NCBI RefSeq assembly: GCF_016811105.1
Contig: NZ_JAFBGM010000001.1
Coordinates: 434,001 to 498,000, forward strand
Direction of reading: 5' to 3'
Length of the DNA stretch: 64,000 nt
Source: Aurantibacter crassamenti
Lineage (GTDB): Bacteria; Bacteroidota; Bacteroidia; Flavobacteriales; Flavobacteriaceae
In this document: in pieces, positions 54,601-62,201 of the stretch
Layout: every line of letters begins with the position of its first letter
How positions within the stretch are numbered: the stretch's first letter is position 1
The notes under the pieces: model-generated
What the model was told of the DNA's origin: nothing
What the model saw: the letters and a program-made list of their open reading frames with translations, nothing else
The model's database searches: none
Program-made: the position numbers and the translations under genes

Positions 54601-55037
54601 TCCTCCATATCAACCCAATACCCTACCTTTTCTGTCATCTCATTCCAGACGTCAGTATAGCGCATTACAGCCTTTTTACACGCCGCATTATATTCTTCTA
54701 CGGAAATTTTCTTTCCGATATCTTCTTTTGTAATTCCGAGTTCTTTTTCTACACCAAGCTCTATTGGCAAACCATGGGTATCCCATCCGGCTTTTCGTTT
54801 TACCTGAAAGCCTTTCATTGTCTTATACCTCGGAAATATATCTTTTATAGTACGTGCCATAACATGGTGAATACCAGGCATACCATTAGCTGACGGCGGT
54901 CCTTCATAAAAAACATAGCTCTCTTTACCTTCTCGAGTTGAAACGCTTTTTTCAAAAATGTCATTCGCTTTCCAGTAGCCTAAAATCTCTTCAGCTATTT
55001 TGGGTAAATCTAATCCGTTGTATTCAGCAAATTTCAT
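51639..55037 (-). CDS. ileS: Isoleucyl-tRNA synthetase with GIHH signature (IleRS2-like)
   Basis: This 1132-residue class I synthetase charges tRNA-Ile. Its length and the TIKD context after the first signature place it with the eukaryotic-like IleRS2 type. In the ungapped alignment ANGMPGIHHVMARTIKD against the family pattern xTGLPHYGHxLAGTIKD, the HxGH signature reads G55-I56-H57-H58. KMSKR is intact near residue 680 (KKMSKRLGN). An editing (CP1) domain is present (LAWTTTPWTLPSNTAL, EGDFVTTEDGTGIVHTAP). IleRS2 enzymes resist mupirocin, and GxHH variants have been reported as hyper-resistant. It heads the row ileS-dksA-DUF4097-lspA. Confidence 0.97.
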   Translation of the reverse strand: MKFAEYNGLDLPKIAEEILGYWKANDIFEKSVSTREGKESYVFYEGPPSANGMPGIHHVMARTIKDIFPRYKTMKGFQVKRKAGWDTHGLPIELGVEKELGITKEDIGKKISVEEYNAACKKAVMRYTDVWNEMTEKVGYWVDMEDPYITYKSKYMETVWWLLKQIYDKGLIYKGYTIQPYSPKAGTGLSSHELNQPGTYQDVTDTTVVAQFKAVEGSLPDFLKNEGTIYFLAWTTTPWTLPSNTALTVGSKIDYVLVETYNQYTFQPMNVVLAKSLVSKQFAGKFKQVEAKSDLLDYSSGDKKIPFYVVKEFIGKDLVGAKYEQLLDYALPYEAAENAFRIIEGDFVTTEDGTGIVHTAPTFGADDMFVAQKAVPPIPPLLVLDENANPVPLVDLKGKFRPEMDELAGKYVKNEYYEDGEAPERSVDVEIAIRLKEENKAFKVEKYVHSYPNCWRTDKPILYYPLDSWFIKISDVKDKMFDLNKTINWKPKATGEGRFGNWLANANDWNLSRSRYWGIPLPIWRTEDGTEEIIIGSVEELKTKMAKAVAAGVLEKDIFEDFVVGDMSEDNYEKLDLHKNIVDQITLVSDSGKPMKRESDLIDVWFDSGSMPYAQWHYPFENADLIDKGETFPANFIAEGVDQTRGWFYTLHAIATMVFDSVAYKNVVSNGLVLDKEGKKMSKRLGNAVDPFETMNTHGPDATRWYMISNANPWDNLKFDIEGIVEVKRKFFGTLYNTYSFFSLYANLDEFKYTEADVALEKRPEIDRWVLSELHTLIKKVDAAYGDYEPTKATRAISNFVQENLSNWYVRLCRRRFWKGEYQEDKISAYQTLYTCLITVAKLSAPVAPFFMDRLYRDLMATTEQEAFESVHLSNFPICDESFIDSALERKMEKAQTISSLVLSIRQKERIKVRQPLKRIMIPILNQEQKDDIEAVSDLIKSEVNVKEIELLDDASNILVKQIKPNFKVLGPKFGKEMKLIAQSVSAFGQDDIQKIEQEGEISLNIGNKIINLQLQDVDITSQDIEGWLVASSGALTVALDVTIDEELRKEGIARELVNRIQNIRKESGYEVTDKIDIKILKDGFVEKAVESNLNYIKTETLTADLIFEAVLNKGTEIAFDEVNTKLFIEKH

Positions 55038-55062
55038 ATTATAAACACTAAAATTAAGGCTG

Positions 55063-55070
55063 CAAAATTA
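55063..55070 (-). promoter_or_regulatory. -7 box (TAATTTTG) of ileS
   Basis: An exact TAnnTTTG on the minus strand, 25 bases before the ileS start codon, giving a leader of about 15-20 bases. The -33 TTG is not clear. Confidence 0.45.
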
Positions 55071-55335
55071 GTGATTTTTTAAGGAAGTTAGGTGCTTAAA
55101 ATAAAAGCTCATCCCATTAAGAATGGGTTTTAGCAAATTTCGCCGCCATTAAATTAAATTATGCTGACTCTATTGCTAACGCAGTAGTTTCTCTTCCTCT
55201 AAAATTGATAATGATTTAACAAATTTCTACTATGGTAATTGCGATATTCATATAATTTCAAAATGAAGCATCTAAAGATTGCATTTGTCCGTATATCCTA
55301 TGATCATTAACAATAAACACTAATAACAAATCAAG

Positions 55336-55722
55336 ATGAGAAAATTAATTTTAAGTTCAATTTTAATGGTAGCGATGAGTGTATCATTCGTATCATGTAG
55401 AGAAACTGCTGACAAAGCAAAAGCTGGAATGGAAGAAGCTGGTGACGCTGTAAAGGATGCTGGTTCTGACGCTATGGATGCTGCTGGAGACGCAGGTGAC
55501 GCTGTTAAAGAAGCTGGTTCCGATGCTGTTGATTCTGCTAAAGAAGCTGGTTCTGATGCTGTAGATGCTGCTGGAAACGCTGTTGATTCTGCAAAGGATG
55601 CTGCTGGTAACGCAGTAGACAAAGCAAAAGAAGTTGGCAATGACGTTAAAGATGGAGCAAATGATGCTGCTGATAAAGTTAAAGCAGCTGCTAATGACGT
55701 TAAAGATAAGGTGAAGCAATAA
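55336..55722 (+). CDS. LEA-like 11-mer repeat lipoprotein
   Basis: This 128-residue protein has lipobox SFVSC (Cys21). The mature region is almost only Ala, Asp, Lys, Gly, Val and Glu, and from about residue 28 repeats with an 11-residue period: KEAGSDAVDSA, KEAGSDAVDAA, GNAVDSAKDAA, GNAVDKAKEVG, NDVKDGANDAA, DKVKAAANDVK. That period and composition match group 3 LEA proteins, which are disordered in water and become amphipathic helices on drying or on membranes. Lipid anchoring would tether it to a membrane. A desiccation, salt or envelope stress role is inferred. It stands alone with its own terminator, opposite ileS. Confidence 0.85.
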   Translation: MRKLILSSILMVAMSVSFVSCRETADKAKAGMEEAGDAVKDAGSDAMDAAGDAGDAVKEAGSDAVDSAKEAGSDAVDAAGNAVDSAKDAAGNAVDKAKEVGNDVKDGANDAADKVKAAANDVKDKVKQ

Positions 55723-55740
55723 TTTTGCTCATACAAAAGA

Positions 55741-55771
55741 AAACCCCGACTAACGGTCGGGGTTTTTTTAT
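55741..55771. terminator. Strong bidirectional terminator after the LEA-like gene
   Basis: AAACCCCGAC and GTCGGGGTTT pair perfectly around the loop TAACG and are followed by TTTT on the plus strand; on the minus strand TTTTC follows. It lies 18 bases past the LEA-like stop and 16 bases from the end of the convergent TonB receptor. Confidence 0.92.
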
Positions 55772-55786
55772 ACTCAATTTCGAAAA

Positions 55787-58201
55787 TTAAAAACTATATC
55801 CTAGTCCCAAAATCAAATTTCTACCAGGTGCTACAATACCAGATGAATACGTACGATATCGTTGATCCGTAATATTTTCGAGGTTTAATGAGAACTTCCA
55901 ATTATTGTTAAGACTGTATTGCGTACGTGTATTTAAAGTATACCAAGATGGCGCATACGGATTACCTTCCAAATCTAGCGCATACATATAGCTTTTACTC
56001 TGTTCAGAAGAAGCAAGATTCGCATTCGAAATTTCTCCGTTAAAATTCAAGAATAAATCAGTTTGTAGTTTTTGGTTCTTCCACAGAACATGAAAATCAC
56101 CAAAAGTTGGGGCCACGTGACGGGCTGAAGTCTCGGTACCATTAGGTTCTTCTTCTACACCATCGGTCCATGTTAAATTAGAAGACAATGAAAGATTATC
56201 AGTCAAAAAAGCCTCAAAACCCAATTCTAAACCGTAAACAAAAGCTTTAGCAGCATTTTGAATGGCTTGTACATTGCTTAATTCTCCATTATACATTATT
56301 TGAGACTGCCCATTAAATTCAAAATCACGACGAACTAAGGCATCAACCAAATAGGTATAATAAGCTGCTGCTTTTAAAACAATAACATCTTTAAAATTTT
56401 TGCGAACACCAAACTCTGCATTGTAGGCGTATTCAGGAACCAAATCAAGATTTGGCACTACTACTGAACCAGGTTCTGAATCAAAAACCTTACCTATATC
56501 ATCAACATTTGGTGATCTAAAGCCTGTTGACCCGTTTAATGTTAGTTGCAAATCTGCTTTCGGAAACCAACTAAAACCAAGACTACCTGTAAGTGCACCA
56601 TTATCTAATTTTGCTTCATCAAAAGGGAATGGGTAAAATGTTTTATCAAAAATAGCATGCAACCAAACGTGGCTATATCGCAAACCTGTAAGTACCGAGA
56701 AATTTGGTTTGGCTTTATATTCTCCGTTTACATAGCCCGCCAAAGTCTGCCAACTTGCCCCATCAGGATATCTTGAAGGAGCTACTACCCATGTGTTTGT
56801 TTCAATATTTTTTTGACCACCAACTGAACCTACTTTATTAAATACGTATTCACCACCATAGTAAACTCTTAAGTTTCCAATTTTTTTATTTTCAAAATCA
56901 ATGTTCAATGAAAAAGCATCTACTTTTTCTTGTGTACTTAACAAATCGACATCTTGAAAATTTCTATCATTTCTACTCTCTTCAAAATGCTGATAAGCCG
57001 TAGTTAATTTCAATCCGTTATAAAACTTTCCTTTCCCAATTTGTTTTACTTGTAGGTTACCCATAAACCATTTTTGTGGGCCGTAATACCACTCAGACGA
57101 CCGTAAGCCAGTTTCATCAGTAGAAGGTCTAATTAGTCTATCATACCTCGAATAATCTGAAGTCTCAGAGTAATGAGTACCCAACTTAATATCCCAATTA
57201 TGATTCGGTTTGTATTCAATCTTCTGCATGAAGTTGATTTGATTGTACCCCGTTGGCACTTGAATTTGTGGTTCGTCATTGGTCAGTAAAACATCTTGAC
57301 CTTCAATACGATTGACATAACTATTTCTCAAATATGATTCAGGACCATGTTCGCCCATTTTCATATCACCAAAGTTATTATAAGTCAAACTAGTTAGAAA
57401 AGCCCATTTCTGTTTACCGATATTTACGTCGGCATGAACTGTATTCTCGGTATTTGCAGATGCAAAACGATAGTTACCATTACCTGTAATTAATAAACTA
57501 TCACCAGTTGAAAATTGTGGAGTCTTTGTATAAAAATTCATTACTCCCCCAATAGCATCACTACCATAAATAACAGAACCTGGCCCAAAAATAACTTCAG
57601 TATTTTTCACCGAATATGGATCTATTGAAATAACATTTTGAACATTCCCTCCTCTAAAAATGGCATTATTCATACGTACGCCATCTACAGAGAGTAACAG
57701 GCGATTAGTCGCAAATCCCCTTATCATAGGACTTCCACCACCCATTTGACTTTTTTGAACAAATACCTTTCCACTACTTTGTAACAAATCTGCGGAAGTC
57801 TGGGGGTTTACAAATGCTATTTGCCGCGCATCAATAGACGTGGTTTTATGCGGAATGTCTTTTTTCTGTTGTTCCCACTTTGATACTGACATCACCACTT
57901 CTTCTAATTGTTCAGCTTTCATTACTAAGTGAATGACATTTCGTTTTCTACCTAAATGCGTTTTGGAAATTCGTCTAACTTGATAACTTAAATGTTTTAA
58001 TATAATTCGTTCATTATCATCAAATAATGAAATGTCGCATTTACCATCAATATCAGAAATAGTAGTCTTTGAATGATCCAAATTAAAAACCGCCACATTA
58101 GGCAACGGTTCATTTGTATCACTATCTAGGATAGTAACCTCTTGAGCAACTGAAATTTGTAGGCACAAGAAAAGAAAGAAGAATACTAATGACTTTTGCA
58201 T
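55787..58201 (-). CDS. Heme/siderophore-type TonB-dependent receptor
   Basis: This 804-residue protein has a signal peptide ending in SVAQ and a short carboxypeptidase-like domain (EVTILDSDTNEPLPNVAVF). A TonB box-like EEVVMSVSKWEQ follows, and the plug has PMIRGFATNRLLLSVDGVRMN and VIFGPGSVIYGSDAIGGVMNF. In the barrel, STGFRSPNVDDIGKVF and VPNLDLVPE correspond to the FRAP and NPNL motifs of heme and hemoglobin receptors such as HmuR. This makes a heme-type ligand plausible but not certain. Its ATG overlaps the recO stop by one base (TAATG), so translation is coupled. Length is normal for the class. Confidence 0.9.
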   Translation of the reverse strand: MQKSLVFFFLFLCLQISVAQEVTILDSDTNEPLPNVAVFNLDHSKTTISDIDGKCDISLFDDNERIILKHLSYQVRRISKTHLGRKRNVIHLVMKAEQLEEVVMSVSKWEQQKKDIPHKTTSIDARQIAFVNPQTSADLLQSSGKVFVQKSQMGGGSPMIRGFATNRLLLSVDGVRMNNAIFRGGNVQNVISIDPYSVKNTEVIFGPGSVIYGSDAIGGVMNFYTKTPQFSTGDSLLITGNGNYRFASANTENTVHADVNIGKQKWAFLTSLTYNNFGDMKMGEHGPESYLRNSYVNRIEGQDVLLTNDEPQIQVPTGYNQINFMQKIEYKPNHNWDIKLGTHYSETSDYSRYDRLIRPSTDETGLRSSEWYYGPQKWFMGNLQVKQIGKGKFYNGLKLTTAYQHFEESRNDRNFQDVDLLSTQEKVDAFSLNIDFENKKIGNLRVYYGGEYVFNKVGSVGGQKNIETNTWVVAPSRYPDGASWQTLAGYVNGEYKAKPNFSVLTGLRYSHVWLHAIFDKTFYPFPFDEAKLDNGALTGSLGFSWFPKADLQLTLNGSTGFRSPNVDDIGKVFDSEPGSVVVPNLDLVPEYAYNAEFGVRKNFKDVIVLKAAAYYTYLVDALVRRDFEFNGQSQIMYNGELSNVQAIQNAAKAFVYGLELGFEAFLTDNLSLSSNLTWTDGVEEEPNGTETSARHVAPTFGDFHVLWKNQKLQTDLFLNFNGEISNANLASSEQSKSYMYALDLEGNPYAPSWYTLNTRTQYSLNNNWKFSLNLENITDQRYRTYSSGIVAPGRNLILGLGYSF

Positions 58202-58920
58202 TAACTAAATACTTCGTTTAAAACAGCAAGTGATTTAGGTTTTCGAAATCCTTGTAAATGCATCTCATAATAGAGCACTATTGATTTCAATAATTCTTGC
58301 CTGTTGGTTTTTTTCATGATTATGCTATGAATTGTATCAAAATTTGTGCCTAACAACTGTTTGAATAGCACTAAATTTTCATCGGTAATAAAAGCACTAC
58401 CCGAAGGATAATCAACAAAAACACCATCTACTAAATCAAAACAGCTAGCCGAAAAATTTTCAGTGTCGGGGTAAAATCCTAAATACTTAGTTAGGCTTAA
58501 CAGAAAAAATAGATGAAAATTGGCAATTTTATCATGGTTGTCTAACCATTGTAACGAAGCTTGTAAAAATTGAAAAAGTTCTTTATTTGACTCTTCTTCA
58601 TGAATAGAATTACCTAACATTTCAGCCAAGAATAAAACAACTGAATTCTTAGTCATTTCAGTATGTAACGATTGATAATGGTATTCAACTTTTACATCTC
58701 TAATACTTTCAAGAGTTCCTTTGTTCTTATGGTTTGCATTAATTTCTAATTGCATTAGCGGTTGAAAATAGGCCGCCTTTAATTTTCCTTTTTTAGCAGT
58801 TAGAATACCTTTTAAGAGGTACGATTTCAATCCGTCTGAATCTGTATAAATTCTTGATATCAAACTTGTATCGCCATACTTTATTGAAGAAAGAACAATG
58901 CCTTTTGTGGTTACTTGCAT
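58201..58920 (-). CDS. recO: DNA repair protein RecO
   Basis: This 239-residue protein has the N-terminal OB fold of RecO (TKGIVLSSIKYGDTSLISRIYTDSDGLKSYLLKGI). A helical C-terminal domain (LFLAEMLGNSIHEEESNKELFQFLQASLQWLD, FHLFFLLSLTKYLGFYP) follows. RecO loads RecA on SSB-coated DNA with RecR in gap repair. The usual C-terminal zinc cysteines are mostly missing, as in many Bacteroidota homologues. Its stop codon overlaps the start of the TonB receptor. Confidence 0.95.
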   Translation of the reverse strand: MQVTTKGIVLSSIKYGDTSLISRIYTDSDGLKSYLLKGILTAKKGKLKAAYFQPLMQLEINANHKNKGTLESIRDVKVEYHYQSLHTEMTKNSVVLFLAEMLGNSIHEEESNKELFQFLQASLQWLDNHDKIANFHLFFLLSLTKYLGFYPDTENFSASCFDLVDGVFVDYPSGSAFITDENLVLFKQLLGTNFDTIHSIIMKKTNRQELLKSIVLYYEMHLQGFRKPKSLAVLNEVFS

Positions 58921-58940
58921 CTAGAAGATTAGGTTTATCA

Positions 58941-58948
58941 CAAAGATA
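58941..58948 (-). promoter_or_regulatory. -7 box (TATCTTTG) of the recO-TonB receptor unit
   Basis: An exact TAnnTTTG on the minus strand, 20 bases before the recO start, with an imperfect TTTC about 20 bases further upstream. It probably starts the bicistronic transcript. Confidence 0.5.
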
Positions 58949-59048
58949 ACTTTTAAAAATACGAAGTGCGAAATACCGCATTATTAGTATTTTCTAAGTG
59001 ATTTTTAAAACAAAAGACCTGTAGTTTAATAACTTCAAGTTTTACAAG

Positions 59049-60437
59049 CTAAATAACGCCTTGTGCCAACATAGCATCTGCAACTTTTACAAAGCCAGCA
59101 ATATTAGCACCTTTCACATAGTTACAATAGCCATCTTTTTCTTTACCGTATTTTATACAAGAATCATGAATATCTTCCATAATTGCTTTCAATTTATCAT
59201 CTACTTCCTCCCGTGTCCAGCTAATTCGCAATGAATTTTGTGACATTTCTAAACCTGATGTTGCCACTCCACCAGCATTTGAAGCCTTACCAGGAGCAAA
59301 CAATATTCGTGCTTTTTCAAACTCATGAATTGCTTCAGGTGTAGAAGGCATATTAGCACCCTCAGCAACACATATACATTTTCCTTTCAACAATTTTTTA
59401 GCATCTGCACCACTTAATTCATTTTGCGTAGCACAAGGTAAAGCGATATCACATTTTACCTCCCAAGGTGTTTTACCTTTTACAAATTTTGCTGACTTAT
59501 ATTTTGCCGCATACTCTGAAATACGACCTCTCTTATTATTCTTCAAATCCATGACATAAGCCAATTTCTTTGCATCAATACCTTCACTATCAAAAATATA
59601 TCCTTGAGAATCTGATAGTGTCAAAACCTTTGCTCCGAGTTGCAGCGCTTTTTCTGCTGCATACTGCGCTACGTTACCTGAACCAGAAATAACTACACTC
59701 TTTCCATCAAGGCTCATATCACGCATTTTCAACATACTTTGAGCAAAATAAACAGTACCATACCCAGTAGCTTCAGGCCGTATTAAAGAACCACCCCATG
59801 AACGACCTTTACCAGTTAAGACTCCTGTAAATTCGTTTCTGATTTTTTTGTACATCCCGAACAAGAAACCAATTTCTCTGGCCCCGACACCAATATCACC
59901 AGCCGGAACATCAGTATTTGGACCAATATGTCGACTTAATTCTGCCATAAATGCATGGCAAAATCGCATCACCTCATCATCTGATTTCCCTTTAGGATCA
60001 AAATCAGATCCACCTTTACCACCACCCATAGGCAGTGTGGTCAAACTATTTTTAAAAACTTGTTCAAATGCTAAAAACTTTAAAATACTAGCATTTACAG
60101 ATGGGTGAAAACGTAATCCTCCTTTATACGGGCCAATAGCCGAATTCATTTGAATACGATATCCTCGATTTACATGAATCTCACCATTATCATCAACCCA
60201 AGAAACTCGAAATGAGATTAACCGCTCAGGCTCAACCATACGCAGCAAAATGTTTTTACCACTATATATTTTTTTTCTAGCGATATACGGAATTACTGTT
60301 TCAGCTACTTCTTGTACTGCTTGAATGAATTCAGGTTCGTGGCCATTTCTAGTTCTGACCTCATTCATGAATCCTTCAACTTTTGCTTGCATTTTTGCGT
60401 CCATAAATTCGTTTGAATAAATTTTACCCCTAATCAT
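59049..60437 (-). CDS. gdhA: NADP-type glutamate dehydrogenase
   Basis: This 462-residue enzyme makes glutamate from 2-oxoglutarate and ammonia, most likely with NADPH. Substrate-site motifs GPYKGGLRFHPSVN, LPMGGGKGGSDFDPKGKSD and DVPAGDIGVGAREIGF are intact. The Rossmann segment GKSVVISGSGNVAQYAAEKALQLGA and the closing motif PGKASNAGGVATSGLEMSQN fit the hexameric small GdhA group. The N-terminus is about 12 residues longer than usual; an ATG at residue 12 (MDAKMQAK) is the alternative. It has a good -7 box and lies directly downstream of the broken trans-sulfuration gene. Confidence 0.97.
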   Translation of the reverse strand: MIRGKIYSNEFMDAKMQAKVEGFMNEVRTRNGHEPEFIQAVQEVAETVIPYIARKKIYSGKNILLRMVEPERLISFRVSWVDDNGEIHVNRGYRIQMNSAIGPYKGGLRFHPSVNASILKFLAFEQVFKNSLTTLPMGGGKGGSDFDPKGKSDDEVMRFCHAFMAELSRHIGPNTDVPAGDIGVGAREIGFLFGMYKKIRNEFTGVLTGKGRSWGGSLIRPEATGYGTVYFAQSMLKMRDMSLDGKSVVISGSGNVAQYAAEKALQLGAKVLTLSDSQGYIFDSEGIDAKKLAYVMDLKNNKRGRISEYAAKYKSAKFVKGKTPWEVKCDIALPCATQNELSGADAKKLLKGKCICVAEGANMPSTPEAIHEFEKARILFAPGKASNAGGVATSGLEMSQNSLRISWTREEVDDKLKAIMEDIHDSCIKYGKEKDGYCNYVKGANIAGFVKVADAMLAQGVI

Positions 60438-60475
60438 TTTTATAGGGTTTGATTATTGAATTTAAAATATAACGT

Positions 60476-60483
60476 CAAAATTA
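60476..60483 (-). promoter_or_regulatory. -7 box (TAATTTTG) of gdhA
   Basis: An exact TAnnTTTG on the minus strand, 38 bases before the gdhA ATG. No clear -33 TTG is seen. The pseudogene remnant ends 50 bases further upstream, so gdhA has its own start. Confidence 0.45.
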
Positions 60484-60533
60484 TGCTATTCCTATATTTA
60501 AATATGGATATTTCTAAAAATATCGCAAAAAAA

Positions 60534-60835
60534 CTATCCTATGATATTTCTTAAGTCGTCAATTAAATCTTCAATTCCTACGCTAAATCGAATTTGTGAA
60601 TCAACCACAACTCTTTTCTTAGTTCTACTTTAAGAATATTAGTTTATGATTTTTCTATAGTTGAGCGTGTTGGGTTACCACTTTGTGAATATTCAAAACC
60701 CTGATGACCACCTGATGTTGTTTGTGAAAAAGTTGAAGTTTGATAAAAAAGCGGCATCACAGCGCCATAGGCCTTATCAGGTTTTTGACCTACTTGAATT
60801 GTCTTACTATTAAACTTTAAGTTTTTTAGGCTCAT
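60534..60835 (-). pseudogene. Remnant of a cystathionine gamma-synthase/lyase-type PLP enzyme gene, internal deletion
   Basis: The first 63 codons (60644-60835) read like the start of a trans-sulfuration enzyme: TIQVGQKPDKAYGAVMPLFY, then QTSTFSQTTSGGHQGFEYSQ and SGNPTRSTIEK, including the PLP-phosphate Tyr and Arg. They then hit a stop. In another frame, 60534-60611 encodes the family's C-terminus, VVVDSQIRFSVGIEDLIDDL followed by RNIIG and a stop. A normal enzyme has about 380 residues, so about 290 codons, including the PLP lysine, are missing and the frame is shifted. The gene would have served methionine/cysteine metabolism. It cannot be functional. It is divergent from the DUF3298 gene. 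Confidence 0.88.
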
Positions 60836-60897
60836 AAAATATAATTAATGTTGCAGATGTATCGTTATCTAATTGGCCGTACAATGATATACTTAGC

Positions 60898-61680
60898 ATG
60901 AAAAACTCTTTAAACTTCTTATTACTACTGGTTTTATTCATCGGCTGTAAAAATGCGAATGAACTTACTTTAACTACCGCTAGCTATACCAATGAATCAT
61001 GTGCCAATTGCCCAAATATTAAAATTAAAATTCCTCAAGTAGTTAATGAGTCAAGACTGGCAGAAAATATTAATTCTAATATTTCAAAAGAAATTTCTTC
61101 AATTCTACTTTTTGATGAATCCGAAGATTTAGAAAATTTTACTATTGAAGAATCAATTAAAGCCTTTAATGAATCTCATGCTGAGATTACAAAATTATAC
61201 CCAGATGAGGCTGATATTTGGGAGGCCGAAATTACAGGCTCAGTCAGCTATGAAGATAAAAACACGCTAACAATAGTTTTAAATTCATACCTATTTTCAG
61301 GCGGAGCACATGGCTATACTTCTATTCAATATTTAAATTTTAATAAAAAAACTGGTAAAGAATTAAAAACCTGGCAGATTTTCAAGAATAAAGACGCATT
61401 CAAAACCTATGCAGAAAGCGCCTTTAGAAAAGCCGAAGGAATACCGCTTGATGCACCAATCAATTCAACGGGGTTTATGTTTGAACAAGACTCATTTAAC
61501 CTACCCGAAAATATAGGATTTACCAATGAAGGCATCAGATTACAATACAACCAATATGAAGTCGCCTCATACGCTGACGGCCCTATTGAAATTACACTAC
61601 CCTACAATGAAGCTCAAAAGTATTTGAAAGGTAGGTTTAAGACCGATAAGCGTATCACTACAACATCTTTTGAAGACTGA
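60898..61680 (+). CDS. DUF3298/DUF4163 (RsiV-like) lipoprotein
   Basis: This 260-residue protein has lipobox LFIGC (Cys17). An N-terminal DUF4163-type segment (IKIKIPQVVNESRLAENINSNIS) is followed by SGGAHGYTSIQYLNFNKKTGKEL, the hallmark of the DUF3298 domain, and a C-terminal GIRLQYNQYEVASYADGPIEITLPYNEAQKYL. The fold is shared with the lysozyme-sensing part of the anti-sigma factor RsiV, but no membrane or sigma-binding domain is present. Function unknown. Its end overlaps the convergent DinB gene by 23 bases. Confidence 0.88.
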   Translation: MKNSLNFLLLLVLFIGCKNANELTLTTASYTNESCANCPNIKIKIPQVVNESRLAENINSNISKEISSILLFDESEDLENFTIEESIKAFNESHAEITKLYPDEADIWEAEITGSVSYEDKNTLTIVLNSYLFSGGAHGYTSIQYLNFNKKTGKELKTWQIFKNKDAFKTYAESAFRKAEGIPLDAPINSTGFMFEQDSFNLPENIGFTNEGIRLQYNQYEVASYADGPIEITLPYNEAQKYLKGRFKTDKRITTTSFED

Positions 61681-62113
61681 TTATTGCACCAATATGCAAG
61701 CCTTCATGCAGCACATTAAATACTAGCGCATCTTCAACACACTCTAAAGTAACATTAGCACTGGTAGTATAAGCGTTGTAATTTTTAAAGACACCGTTTT
61801 CAAAATCATTCTGTGTATTCTCAACTGTTGAAATTAATAATTCTTTCACCTGTTGTATTTCTTCATCAGTTGCAGATCCATCAGGCACAGTACCCTTTTT
61901 GAATTTATCAATTAAACTTGCAGGAATTTTAGACTCTAATCCACTAAATTTATAGACCAATAATTGCTCGGTAACCAAAACATGAGCAATATTCCACCAG
62001 ATGTTATTGTTAAAATTAGTTGGAATTTTCAAAAGGTCTTCTTTCGATGTTTCCGATAAAATTTTATGCAACCGTTGACGGCTTTTTAGGGTAATATCAA
62101 AGTGCTTTTTCAT
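61658..62113 (-). CDS. DinB/YfiT-like four-helix-bundle protein
   Basis: This 151-residue protein has the DinB metal triad: His in WWNIAHVLVTEQLL and the pair in VLHEGLHIGAI near the C-terminus. Helices and length (about 150) fit the DinB_2 group, in which members are metal-dependent thiol-S-transferases or of unknown role. It has no signal peptide and is cytosolic. The substrate is not known. It has a -7 box upstream and overlaps the DUF3298 gene end. Confidence 0.87.
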   Translation of the reverse strand: MKKHFDITLKSRQRLHKILSETSKEDLLKIPTNFNNNIWWNIAHVLVTEQLLVYKFSGLESKIPASLIDKFKKGTVPDGSATDEEIQQVKELLISTVENTQNDFENGVFKNYNAYTTSANVTLECVEDALVFNVLHEGLHIGAIISLQKML

Positions 62114-62145
62114 AGCTATAAAATGAATCTTAAATGATTAGACTT

Positions 62146-62153
62146 CAAATTTA
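62146..62153 (-). promoter_or_regulatory. -7 box (TAAATTTG) of the DinB-like gene
   Basis: An exact TAnnTTTG on the minus strand, 32 bases before the DinB-like start; no convincing -33 TTG. Confidence 0.4.
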
Positions 62154-62201
62154 GAGCAATTACTTTAAAAGCGGTTTCTTTGTAATAGGAAATCTTATCT
62201 C

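Noticed and set aside
55113-55127. CCCATTaagAATGGG hairpin followed by TTTTAG as a terminator
   Set aside because: No plus-strand gene ends upstream of it, and it is short; it may be part of a regulatory region but not a terminator that serves a gene.
55320-55736. Long minus-strand open frames (138 and 108 residues) opposite the LEA-like gene
   Set aside because: They are mirror images of the Ala/Asp-rich repeat codons; low-complexity repeats keep several frames open. The plus-strand frame has a lipobox, a start and a terminator.
60898-61680. Anti-sigma factor RsiV
   Set aside because: Only the extracellular DUF3298-like domain is present, with a lipid anchor in place of a membrane and sigma-binding segment.
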